From contig JAAVWC010000005.1 of assembly GCA_023910675.1 (NCBI GenBank), positions 62,001 to 126,000 on the forward strand: a stretch of DNA of 64,000 nt, read 5' to 3'. The notes under the pieces are model-generated. The model was not told the origin of the DNA, searched no databases, and saw only the letters and a program-made list of their open reading frames with translations. Source of the stretch: Gemmatimonas sp. (lineage in GTDB: Bacteria > Gemmatimonadota > Gemmatimonadetes > Gemmatimonadales > Gemmatimonadaceae). Position 1 is the stretch's first letter. Each line of letters starts with the position of its first letter. A program made the position numbers and the translations under genes. Of the stretch, positions 15,165-22,661 are shown one piece after another.

Positions 15165-16433
15165 ATGACGCTCCGGGAAGAGTGTTTCGTGTACATCCAA
15201 CTTCCGCAGTCGGCGGAGGTGGTTACGTGCGGTCGGTTTGTGCGCGAGCAGAATGGATTCGGTGATACCCTCGGGCGTTTCGTGTACGGCAAACGCTATC
15301 GCGAGCATCCGCTGGCGGTGCCACTCGATCCTATTCACGTGCCGCTCTCCGGTAACACGTACGAAACCACAAAGCTGGGCGGCGTGTTCGGCGCGATTCG
15401 CGATGCGAGCCCGGACGCGTGGGGGCGCAGGGTCATCGCGCATGCCTTAGGCAAACTGGATGTGGGGGAGATCGAATATCTGCTGCACTCCCCCGAAGAT
15501 CGCGTTGGCGCGTTGTCGTTTGGCCCGGGCACTGTTCCACCACCCCCCCATCGACCGTTCAATAGCACGGTGCACCTCGAAACCTTGCTCGAGGCGGCTC
15601 AGCGGTTCGAAGCGCTTGCGCCGGGCGATCCCGTTCCCGCAGCGCTGCAGCGACTCCAGTCGCTCGTGGAGGCGGGAACGTCGATGGGTGGAGCACGCCC
15701 CAAGAATGTGGTGGTGGACGATGATGGCCTTTGGCTCGCCAAGTTTCCCGCGCGCGGTGACCGATGGAACAACGCCGCCGTCGAAGCGGCGCTGTTGTTC
15801 ATCGCGCGCCAGTGCGACATTCGGGTTCCAACGTACCGCATCGAGCGTGTTGGCACGGCGTCGGTGCTGTTACTTCGACGCTTCGATCGTGAACGCTTGG
15901 CCGGCCATCCAACGCAATACAGCCGCGCGCGCATGGTCAGCGCACTGACGGTGCTGGACGCTGAAGAAACGCATGACCGGCAGCGATGGTCGTATCTGCT
16001 GCTCGGCGATGAACTGCAGCGATGGTCCAGTCGGGCAGCGCATGATCGCGCCGAGCTATTCCGGCGAATGGTGTTCAACGCGCTCGTGACGAACAACGAC
16101 GATCATCCACGCAATCACGCGTTCGTCGCACACTCCGCCGAGTGGCGATTGTCGCCGGCGTACGATCTTACGCCGGCACCGCTCCATGCGGATGAACGGG
16201 ATCTGGCCATGATCTGCGGGAGCGTGGCCGGGCGACGCGCGACACGTGCGAATCTCCTGTCGGGGTGTTTGCGATTCGGCCTGACGGCGGACGAGGCGGC
16301 GCAGACCATCGATCGCCTGCGCAGCATCGTGACAACCACGTGGGAGAGCGCCATTTTGTCACACGGAGGCACTCGAGCCGATTGCGAAGCGGTACGTCCT
16401 GCGTTCGAGATTCCAGGCTTCGACGCGCTGTAA
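15165..16433 (+). CDS. hipA: HipA-family serine/threonine kinase toxin
   Basis: 422 residues. Visible HipA marks: SMGGARPK (173-180, nucleotide-binding), LAKFPARGD, the catalytic loop NNDDHPRNH (310-318, Asp312 as presumed base) and AYDLTP (metal-binding Asp334). E. coli HipA phosphorylates glutamyl-tRNA synthetase and induces dormancy; the target here is unknown. The gene lies directly behind its antitoxin, and length is normal, so the pair looks intact. Confidence 0.9.
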   Translation: MTLREECFVYIQLPQSAEVVTCGRFVREQNGFGDTLGRFVYGKRYREHPLAVPLDPIHVPLSGNTYETTKLGGVFGAIRDASPDAWGRRVIAHALGKLDVGEIEYLLHSPEDRVGALSFGPGTVPPPPHRPFNSTVHLETLLEAAQRFEALAPGDPVPAALQRLQSLVEAGTSMGGARPKNVVVDDDGLWLAKFPARGDRWNNAAVEAALLFIARQCDIRVPTYRIERVGTASVLLLRRFDRERLAGHPTQYSRARMVSALTVLDAEETHDRQRWSYLLLGDELQRWSSRAAHDRAELFRRMVFNALVTNNDDHPRNHAFVAHSAEWRLSPAYDLTPAPLHADERDLAMICGSVAGRRATRANLLSGCLRFGLTADEAAQTIDRLRSIVTTTWESAILSHGGTRADCEAVRPAFEIPGFDAL

Positions 16434-16485
16434 CTGTACCGATGCACGCCCGTGTGTCATCGCATTCCTCATTTTCCTACCGCCC

Positions 16486-17376
16486 ATGAACCCGCACAAG
16501 TCCGCTCACGATTTCGATCAGGACCTGCTCATCCTGTTCGATGCGTACGTGCACGGTGGTATCGACCGTCGCACCTTCCTCGATCGTGCGGCCAAGTATG
16601 CCGTTGGTGGCGTGACGGCGGCGATGTTGCTGGAACAGTTGAGCCCCAAGTTTCTCGAGGCGCAGACGGTCGCGCACGACGATGCGCGCATCGAGCAGCA
16701 GTACCTCGAGTACGCGTCGCCGAACGGCTACGGGACCATGCGCGGGTATCTCGCCAAGCCGAGTGGCAGCGGCCGCGCACCGGGCGTCCTCGTCATTCAC
16801 GAAAATCGCGGGCTCAATCCGCACATCGAGGATATTGCGCGTCGACTGGCCACCGATGGCTTCGTGGCGTTCGCTCCCGACGCGCTGTTCCCGCTTGGTG
16901 GCTACCCCGGCGACGAAGAGAAGGCGCGTGAGCTGTTCCCCAAGCTCGATCAAGCCAAGACGCGCGAAGACTTCATGGCGGCCGCTGCTGTCCTCAAGGC
17001 CCGCCCGGAGTGTACCGGCAAAATCGGCGCGGTGGGCTTCTGCTATGGCGGTGGGATGGTGAATTATCTCGCCACCAAGCTCGGTGCCGACTTGTCGGCT
17101 GGCGTGGCCTTCTACGGTTCCGCGCCCAATCTGCCCGATGTGCCGAACATCAAGGCGCCGCTCATGATTCAGTCGGCCGAGAACGATCCGCGCATCAACG
17201 CGAGCTGGCCGGAGTTCGAAGCGGCGCTCAAAGCCGCCGGCGTGAGCTACGAGCGGCACCTGTATGCCGGCACGCAGCACGGGTTCAACAACAACACGAC
17301 GCCGCGCTATGATGCCGCGGCAGCGAAGCTGGCGTGGGACCGCACGGTGGCGCTGTTCCGGCAGCAGGTGAAGTAG
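16486..17376 (+). CDS. dienelactone hydrolase family protein
   Basis: 296 residues of alpha/beta-hydrolase fold. The nucleophile elbow GFCYGGG gives Cys186, with Asp234 in ENDPRI and His265 in TQHGFNN completing a Cys-Asp-His triad as in carboxymethylenebutenolidase. VLVIHENRGL forms the oxyanion region. The N-terminus has DRRTFLDRAAKYAVGG, a twin-arginine-like stretch with a weak hydrophobic core, so Tat export is possible but uncertain. It is probably a broad-specificity ester or lactone hydrolase. Confidence 0.85.
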   Translation: MNPHKSAHDFDQDLLILFDAYVHGGIDRRTFLDRAAKYAVGGVTAAMLLEQLSPKFLEAQTVAHDDARIEQQYLEYASPNGYGTMRGYLAKPSGSGRAPGVLVIHENRGLNPHIEDIARRLATDGFVAFAPDALFPLGGYPGDEEKARELFPKLDQAKTREDFMAAAAVLKARPECTGKIGAVGFCYGGGMVNYLATKLGADLSAGVAFYGSAPNLPDVPNIKAPLMIQSAENDPRINASWPEFEAALKAAGVSYERHLYAGTQHGFNNNTTPRYDAAAAKLAWDRTVALFRQQVK

Positions 17377-17450
17377 CTGCGGCGGCGCGTGCCGCTAGCT
17401 TTCGCTGGCGGCGCGCCTCCGTTGGGCGGCGGTCGTCTCACTCACGCTCC

Positions 17451-17651
17451 ATGAGGGTACTCGTGCAGAAGAAAAAGGCCACTGAGCTCCAGCGGGCGTG
17501 GGGCGACACGCCGTGCGCCCACCCTGCTTTCTCGCGGGAGTACGATATGGGGGAGCGCACCGGCAACTACTGTTGCACGCAATGCGGCGCGTCGGTCAGC
17601 TTTCGGGAGAAGGCGGAAATCATGGCGGCGCGCATGGAGAACGACGCATGA
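17451..17651 (+). CDS. small cysteine-rich (zinc-ribbon-like) protein
   Basis: 66 residues from the ATG at 17451. The protein has a basic start (MRVLVQKKKATELQRAWG), then CAHPAF and CCTQCGASVSF, which could bind a zinc ion. It overlaps the following FKBP gene by 4 bp (ATGA), supporting that it is translated. No family recognised. Confidence 0.6.
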   Translation: MRVLVQKKKATELQRAWGDTPCAHPAFSREYDMGERTGNYCCTQCGASVSFREKAEIMAARMENDA

Positions 17652-18190
17652 AGCACGTCACCACAACGCTCGCCGTGTCGCTCACGACACTGATCGTCGC
17701 CGCCTGCGCCCGCGCGCCCAAGTATGCTTCGCCCATCCCCGCAGTGAACGACAAGCCGCGCGCGCTCTTTACGTTGAGTGCCGTCGATACGCGCGTCGGT
17801 ACCGGCGCGCCGGTGACAGCGGGGAGCTGCATCTTTGCGCATTACACCGGGTGGACGACCGACGGCACGCAATTCGATTCGTCGCGCGACACGACCAACG
17901 CTGGTGCAGCCAAAAATCCCATCAGTTTTCCGCAGGGGTTTCGGCGCGTCATTGCCGGGTGGGATGCCGGGTTTGAAGGGATGCGCGTTGGCGGCGCGCG
18001 TCGCCTCATCATTCCGTATCAGCTCGGCTACGGGGAGAAGGGGCGTCCGCCGGTGATTCCGCCCAGTGCCACGCTCATCTTCGACGTCGAAGTCATGCAG
18101 GTGACCGATACGTTGCCACGCCCGGAAGGGGCGCCTCGAGGCGCGGGGACGGCGCCGCCGTGTCCGGCGTGGAGTGCGGTGAAGCCGTAG
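17648..18190 (+). CDS. FKBP-type peptidyl-prolyl isomerase lipoprotein
   Basis: 180 residues. A lipoprotein signal ends in LIVAAC (Cys20). The FKBP domain (about 50-155) shows FAHYTGWTTDGTQFDSS, FPQGFRRVIAGWDAGFEGMRVGG, LIIPYQLGYG and IPPSATLIFDVEV, all conserved. It should fold exported proteins at the inner or outer membrane. It is coupled to the upstream small Cys-rich gene by a 4-bp overlap. Confidence 0.92.
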   Translation: MKHVTTTLAVSLTTLIVAACARAPKYASPIPAVNDKPRALFTLSAVDTRVGTGAPVTAGSCIFAHYTGWTTDGTQFDSSRDTTNAGAAKNPISFPQGFRRVIAGWDAGFEGMRVGGARRLIIPYQLGYGEKGRPPVIPPSATLIFDVEVMQVTDTLPRPEGAPRGAGTAPPCPAWSAVKP

Positions 18191-18232
18191 GGGGCTCTTA
18201 GATCACCGCGACGCGTTCGCGAGTGCCGTCGG

Positions 18233-18628
18233 TCAAACGTTCGCCATCAACGCGTACGCCGTGGATTCCGTCAGACGTGCGTCAGCGGTGACCAGCGTCA
18301 GTCTCAGCACCTGCGCGGTGGCCGCAATGAAGCGATCGGCCGGATCCTCATGGGAGAGGGCGAGGCGACGGCCGGCGACGGCGATGTCGGTGGTCAGGGC
18401 GGCTTCACGCCGAGGGAGCGCCTGTACCATGCGCTCCACCCATACGGCCGGCGTCGCATCGATCTTGATGCGACCGCGTTCGGCGAGGAGGTGCGCTTCC
18501 CAGACACTGATCGGCGAGAGCCACAGTTCGTTCTCCCCCGACGCCAGCGCCGATCGGACCGTTGGCGACAGGCGATCCGGGTCGAGCAGTGCCCACAGCC
18601 AGATATGGGTATCGAGCAGCAGCTTCAT
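18233..18628 (-). CDS. PIN-domain toxin (VapC-like ribonuclease)
   Basis: 131 residues starting MKLLLDTHIWLWALLD, the first catalytic Asp of the PIN fold. Further acidic residues lie in SPISVWEAHLL, HEDPADRFIAATA and LVTADARL, giving the usual metal-binding set. Its ATG overlaps the antitoxin stop by 4 bp. The antitoxin is Phd/YefM-like, a common partner for this PIN subgroup. Expected activity is RNA cleavage. Confidence 0.88.
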   Translation of the reverse strand: MKLLLDTHIWLWALLDPDRLSPTVRSALASGENELWLSPISVWEAHLLAERGRIKIDATPAVWVERMVQALPRREAALTTDIAVAGRRLALSHEDPADRFIAATAQVLRLTLVTADARLTESTAYALMANV

Positions 18629-18882
18629 GCCTTGAACACGTCCCAGTCGTTCGTGGCACTTGCCGGTGCGATGAGATCGTCCGTCATGGTGGCGGAGCCG
18701 GCCATGGATCCGAGCCATCCCTCGCCGATGCTGGAAGTCGACGGCGGGTTGATCTGTGCCACCGGCTCGCCCCGCTTCGTGACGACAATGGAGGTCCCGG
18801 TACGCCGCACGCGCTCCAGGACCGCCAGGCAGGTGGCCTTGAACTCGGAGATGGCGATGGTTTCGGTGGGCTTGGTGGGCAT
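18625..18882 (-). CDS. Phd/YefM-family antitoxin
   Basis: 85 residues. The N-terminal part TIAISEFKATCLAVLERV and SIVVTKRGEPVAQI is the DNA-binding Phd fold; the Ser/Asp-rich C-terminus should wrap the PIN toxin. Tandem palindromes just upstream are its likely operator. A weak ribosome site precedes the ATG. Confidence 0.87.
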   Translation of the reverse strand: MPTKPTETIAISEFKATCLAVLERVRRTGTSIVVTKRGEPVAQINPPSTSSIGEGWLGSMAGSATMTDDLIAPASATNDWDVFKA

Positions 18883-18904
18883 AGCTCAAACGTATCTTCG
18901 AATA

Positions 18905-18929
18905 TGACTATGGTCAATGACTATAGTCA
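18905..18929. promoter_or_regulatory. tandem TGACTATRGTCA operator of the toxin-antitoxin operon
   Basis: TGACTATGGTCA (18905-18916, one mismatch from symmetry) and TGACTATAGTCA (18918-18929, perfect 12-bp palindrome) lie side by side with one base between, 23-47 bp upstream of the antitoxin start. Two adjacent palindromes match the cooperative repression used by Phd-type antitoxins. The divergent acetyltransferase gene starts 36 bp on the other side and may also be affected. Confidence 0.7.
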
Positions 18930-18965
18930 CCTTGCGCGACCTTCTGTGACGGTGCAAGCTCTCTC

Positions 18966-19511
18966 ATGACCGCTCCCGACTGGCAACCGACCCTCGTCGG
19001 CCCGACGCTGCTCGTGCGCCCGCTTCGCGCGGACGATCTTGAGATGCTGTCCGCGGCCGCGGCCGATCCCGAGATCTGGGCGCTTCATCCGGAGCCCACG
19101 CGCTACCTGCGCCCGGTCTTCGAAGCCGGATTTTTTGCGAGTGCGCTGGCGTCGGGCGCCGCGTTCGTGGTCATCGATCGCGCCACTGCGCGCATCATCG
19201 GCTCCTCGCGCTACTACGAGAGCAAACCGGATGAGCGCTCGGTGTGCATTGGTTTCACGTTCCTCGCGCGCACGCATTGGGGCGGCACCACCAACGGAGA
19301 GCTCAAGCGGTTGATGCTCGACCACGCCTTTCAGTACATGGACACGGTGTGGTTCCACATAGGCAAAACCAACTGGCGCTCTCGCAAGGCCGTCGAAAAA
19401 ATCGGCGCTGTTTTTGCACACGAAGATGAGTTCGTGGTGCACGGCACGCCGTCCACCCATGTGCTGTACCGCATCGATCGTCCGGGCGGCGGCGCGGAGC
19501 CAGCGCAGTAA
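18966..19511 (+). CDS. GNAT-family N-acetyltransferase
   Basis: 181 residues of RimJ/RimL type: LLVRPLRADDLEMLSAAAAD at the start, RIIGSSRYYES, IGFTFLARTHWGGTTNGELK for the acetyl-CoA loop region, and GKTNWRSRKAVEKIGAVF, the typical late motif with Asn and Arg. The substrate is unknown. The stop is followed at once by copies of the CGACTCTGACCCC repeat. Confidence 0.85.
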   Translation: MTAPDWQPTLVGPTLLVRPLRADDLEMLSAAAADPEIWALHPEPTRYLRPVFEAGFFASALASGAAFVVIDRATARIIGSSRYYESKPDERSVCIGFTFLARTHWGGTTNGELKRLMLDHAFQYMDTVWFHIGKTNWRSRKAVEKIGAVFAHEDEFVVHGTPSTHVLYRIDRPGGGAEPAQ

Positions 19512-19590
19512 ACGACTCTGACCCCCAAAACGACTCTGACCCCTTGTAGCCCCCCGACCCTCCGGCCATGCAAACGACTCTGACCCCTTG
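19511..19590 (+). repeat. three direct copies of the CGACTCTGACCCC element
   Basis: AACGACTCTGACCCCC (19511), AAACGACTCTGACCCCTTG (about 19528) and AAACGACTCTGACCCCTTG (19572) fill most of the gap between the acetyltransferase and the transporter. The third copy supplies the TTG taken as the start codon of the transporter. All three have the same orientation as the copy at 21126. Confidence 0.85.
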
Positions 19591-20895
19591 AAGCGCGCTG
19601 TGCCGCGGGACGTCACCCCGCATGGTGTCGCGCACGCGCGCCGCGGCTTCTCGGCGCGGTTCGCCTCGTTGCGGGCGACGGGGGCGTCCGCGCTGGCGGC
19701 GTTCCTGGTGGTGCTCGGCCCCGGCTTGCTGGCGGGCCTCTCCGACGACGATCCGGCCGGCATCACGACGTACTCGGTGCTCGGCACCGATCACGGGTAC
19801 CGGCTGCTGTGGATCATTCCCGTCTCGACGGTGCTGCTGGTGCAGTTCCATCTGGTGGCGGTCCGGATTGGGGCGGCCACCGGCAAGGGGTTCGTGGGAA
19901 TCATCCGCGAGCGCTGGGGGACCAGCTGGGGATACCTGACGGTCGTCCTCCTGCTCTTCGCGAATTTCGGGACCATCTGTGCGGAGTACGCCGGCATTGC
20001 CGCCGCCGGGTCGCTGATTGGGGTGCCGGCCTGGATCAGCGCGCCGGTCGCGGGTGTGCTCATCACGCTCGTCGTGCTGCTGGGTTCGTTCCATCGTGTC
20101 GAGCATGTGCTGCTGCTGATCTCGTCCACGCTCGCGCTGTATATCGTCGATGGCGTGCTCGCCCGGCCGGTGTGGTCGGAGGTCGTCTCCGGCGCGCTCA
20201 TTCCGCGAATGCCGGTGAACGACGCCGGTTGGGTGGCACTCACAGCGTCATTGGGCACGACGCTCGCGCCGTGGGGGCTGGCGTTCATTCAGTCGTACGC
20301 GGTCGACAAGCGCATCACCACGACGTCGCTGCGCTTGGCCCGCTGGGACGTGATCATCGGGTCGGTGCTCACCGGCGTCATCGGACTCGCGATCGCGGTG
20401 GCCTGTGCCGCGACGCTGCACCAGGCGGGGGTGCGCATTGAAACGGCCGCCGATGCCGCGGCGGCGCTGCGTCCGCTGGCGGGCTCGTTCGCCACGCTGT
20501 TTTTCGGCGCCGGGCTGCTGGGCGCGTCGCTGCTGGCCGCCGCCATTGTTCCTATTGCTACCGCCTACTCGATCGCCGAGGGCGCTGGAGAACCGGCGTC
20601 GCTCGATCTCGATGCCCGGCACTTCCAGTGGTTCTATGCCGCGTTCGTGGGATTGACGGTGACAGCGGTGAGTATCGTGTCGTTGCCCGGGCTGCCGCTG
20701 ATTCCGCTCATCTACTCGAGTCAGGTGCTCAACGCGGTGGTGCTGCCGCTGCATCTGATCGCATTGCTGCGGCTCGGCGCCGACGAAACGATCATGGGAG
20801 CGGCGCGCGCCACGCCGTGGGCCACCCGTCTGGGGTGGGTCAGTGTCGCGCTTGTTGTCACGTGCATCGCGGCGCTGGCGTGGAGCTGGGTGTAA
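19588..20895 (+). CDS. divergent NRAMP-family metal ion transporter
   Basis: 435 residues with about 11 membrane helices. TM1 reads GLSDDDPAGITTYS, so the canonical DPGN is DPAG, and the TM6 region reads TTLAPWGLAF in place of the usual MPHN-type motif. These changes point away from classical Mn/Fe transport and towards NRAMP-related carriers, some of which move Mg or Al; that is inference. No ATG or GTG exists near the N-terminus; the frame is open from 19540 and the best start is the TTG at 19588, inside a repeat copy. Confidence 0.8.
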   Translation: MKRAVPRDVTPHGVAHARRGFSARFASLRATGASALAAFLVVLGPGLLAGLSDDDPAGITTYSVLGTDHGYRLLWIIPVSTVLLVQFHLVAVRIGAATGKGFVGIIRERWGTSWGYLTVVLLLFANFGTICAEYAGIAAAGSLIGVPAWISAPVAGVLITLVVLLGSFHRVEHVLLLISSTLALYIVDGVLARPVWSEVVSGALIPRMPVNDAGWVALTASLGTTLAPWGLAFIQSYAVDKRITTTSLRLARWDVIIGSVLTGVIGLAIAVACAATLHQAGVRIETAADAAAALRPLAGSFATLFFGAGLLGASLLAAAIVPIATAYSIAEGAGEPASLDLDARHFQWFYAAFVGLTVTAVSIVSLPGLPLIPLIYSSQVLNAVVLPLHLIALLRLGADETIMGAARATPWATRLGWVSVALVVTCIAALAWSWV

Positions 20896-21125
20896 CCGCC
20901 AGTTACTGCCGCAGCATCGGTTCCTTTCCACTCCCAACACTCGCTACGTCACCCCGGGCGCCTGGAGCTCACGATGCAAATCAGGGTGCAGGGCGATTCC
21001 CTCACCGCCACCGAGAACGCCAAGCTGTTTGATGCCACGGGGGCACCGTCTCCCGCGCCGCTGACGCCGAAGCCGCCGCAAGGGGTGCGGCTTACGCTGC
21101 GGTAACTGGCGTTGAACGACATCGC
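20896..21125. other. intergenic stretch with short open frame, no convincing gene
   Basis: An ATG at 20974 opens a 43-codon frame ending at 21105 (MQIRVQGDSL ... PPQGVRLTLR). The ending resembles the last strand of an outer-membrane beta-barrel, so this could be the fossil tail of a receptor gene, but the match is too short to assert. Otherwise nothing recognisable. Confidence 0.3.
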
Positions 21126-21146
21126 AAAACGACTCTGACCCCTTTA
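21126..21146 (+). repeat. single copy of the CGACTCTGACCCC element
   Basis: AAAACGACTCTGACCCCTTT, same orientation as the copies at 19.5 kb. It begins the repeat-rich 200 bp that follow. Confidence 0.8.
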
Positions 21147-21184
21147 GGACACGAACCGCAGTGGCCGTTCCCCAACCACCAAAA

Positions 21185-21215
21185 CGGCGCCGATCCGGCG
21201 AAGCCGGGCGGCGCC
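21185..21215. repeat. strong GC-rich hairpin
   Basis: CGGCGCCGATCCGGC and GCCGGGCGGCGCC pair around a GAA loop with a small bulge. It is followed by TTCC rather than a T-run, so it is a possible structural element or terminator between the transporter and hydrolase genes. Confidence 0.45.
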
Positions 21216-21247
21216 TTCCGCACGAACCCAAACGGCAGTGTTCCCCA

Positions 21248-21328
21248 ACCGCCGTGGCTGTCCAGCACCGCCGTGGCAGTCCAAAACCGCAGTAGCAGGT
21301 CAAACCCGAACCGCAGTTGAAGTACAGC
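21248..21328. repeat. 19-bp tandem repeat array
   Basis: Units start at 21248, 21267 and 21286, exactly 19 bp apart (ACCGCCGTGGCTGTCCAGC, ACCGCCGTGGCAGTCCAAA, ACCGCAGTAGCAGGTCAAA), and a fourth degenerate unit starts at 21310 after a 5-bp insertion. Related fragments (ACCGCAGTGGCC, GGCAGTGTTCC) lie further upstream from 21156. No protein-coding signal fits. Confidence 0.65.
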
Positions 21329-21377
21329 CGGATAGCCCAAAGAACAGCGTCCCCGCCCCGCCTGTACATTCTCCCCC

Positions 21378-22556
21378 ATGACCCACCTCTCCCTCCCCGC
21401 CGCCGCGCTCGCGTTGCTCGTGGCCTCGTCGCTGGGCGCTCAGCCCAAGCCGTTCACGTGGCCCACCTCCACGCCGCAGAAGGTCGGCCTCAACGCCGCG
21501 GTGCTCGATAGCCTCAACGCCGAGATCACGGCGGGGAAGTACGGCAACATCGATCGCATGCTCGTCATCCGTCGCGGCACCATCGTGATGGACAAGACGT
21601 ACGCGCGCGACTATGACCGCATTTACGGCGATTCGTTGCGCTCGACCTCGTCGCTCAACAACTCGCACGACCCTACGGGCCCGTTCAACTACTTCAACCC
21701 GTGGTGGCACCCCACCTACCGGCGCGGCACGCTGCACACGCTGCAATCCGTGTCCAAAACGGTGGCCTCGGCGGTCATTGGCGCAGCCATTACGCGTGGG
21801 GATTTCCCGGATATCAACACGCCCATTCTCAAGTATTGGGACACCACGACGGTCGCGAAGCTCGATGATCGCAAGCGGCGCGTCACCATTCGACATCTGC
21901 TCACGATGTCGGGCGGCTTCGACTGGAACGAAAGCATTCCGTACAGCGATCCGAACAACACGGCCGGCGCGCTCGAGGCCAGCCCGGACTGGGTCAAGTT
22001 CACGATCGACCGGCCCATGATGCGTGAGCCGGGTACGCAGTTCAATTACAGCAGCGGCGAGAGCGCGCTGCTCGCGCACATCTTCTTCCGCGCCACTGGC
22101 GTGGACATCGAGGAGTACGCCGCGCGTCATCTCTTCGCGCCACTCGGCATTACCAACTGGCAATGGAAGCGCACGCCGTCGGGGACCATCGACACCGAAG
22201 GTGGGCTCTATCTGGAAGCGCGTGACCTCGCGCGCATTTGGCAGCTCTGGTTGCAGGGCGGCCGCTGGAACGGTGCAACGGTTGTGAATGAACAGTGGGT
22301 GCGCGAATCGGTCACGCCGCACATTGCCACCAGCACGCGCGCCGGTGCGCCGCAGTATGGCTACAAGTGGTGGTTGTACAGCAATCCCGTGCAGAAGGAC
22401 AAGCTCATCTGGGCCGGCTCTGGCTTTGGCGGGCAGTTCCCCATGGCGTTCCCCGATCAGGACATGGTCGTGGTCTTCAACGCGTGGAACATTACCGGTG
22501 CGCCTACGCTGCCGTTGCGCGCGGTGCAGGAGCGGTTGATCAAGGCGGCGAAGTAA
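21378..22556 (+). CDS. beta-lactamase-fold serine hydrolase
   Basis: 392 residues with an N-terminal signal peptide ending at SSLGAQ. The catalytic SxxK is SVSK (Ser124, Lys127); a Tyr-containing FNYSSGES supplies the second motif, and GSGFGGQF lies near the end where the third motif is found in class C-like enzymes. It belongs to the family of serine hydrolases related to class C beta-lactamases and esterase EstB, usually peptidases or esterases rather than antibiotic-resistance enzymes. Periplasmic. Convergent with the next gene. Confidence 0.87.
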   Translation: MTHLSLPAAALALLVASSLGAQPKPFTWPTSTPQKVGLNAAVLDSLNAEITAGKYGNIDRMLVIRRGTIVMDKTYARDYDRIYGDSLRSTSSLNNSHDPTGPFNYFNPWWHPTYRRGTLHTLQSVSKTVASAVIGAAITRGDFPDINTPILKYWDTTTVAKLDDRKRRVTIRHLLTMSGGFDWNESIPYSDPNNTAGALEASPDWVKFTIDRPMMREPGTQFNYSSGESALLAHIFFRATGVDIEEYAARHLFAPLGITNWQWKRTPSGTIDTEGGLYLEARDLARIWQLWLQGGRWNGATVVNEQWVRESVTPHIATSTRAGAPQYGYKWWLYSNPVQKDKLIWAGSGFGGQFPMAFPDQDMVVVFNAWNITGAPTLPLRAVQERLIKAAK

Positions 22557-22593
22557 GCAACCGCCCACGGGCAGGGCTATCCCACAACATGAG

Positions 22594-22633
22594 ACGGGGA
22601 GAACAGGAGTGCTTGCTCCCGTTCTCCCCGTTT
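22594..22633. terminator. bidirectional intrinsic terminator
   Basis: ACGGGGAGAAC and GTTCTCCCCGT form a perfect 11-bp stem, extended inside by GGAG/CTCC, between two convergent genes and followed by TTT. It should stop transcription of the hydrolase (plus) and amidohydrolase (minus). Confidence 0.85.
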
Positions 22634-22661
22634 CGTGTCAGCGCTACCTTGCTTCCGCGAG

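Noticed and set aside
17377..17450. GC-rich near-palindrome after the dienelactone hydrolase gene as a terminator
   Set aside because: Pairing is poor and no T-run follows.
20974..21105. 43-codon frame ending GVRLTLR, possible barrel-strand remnant
   Set aside because: Too short to assign; kept only as a note in the intergenic entry.
21248..21328. 19-bp tandem units considered as a CRISPR array
   Set aside because: Units are contiguous without spacers and too short for CRISPR repeats; no cas gene is nearby.
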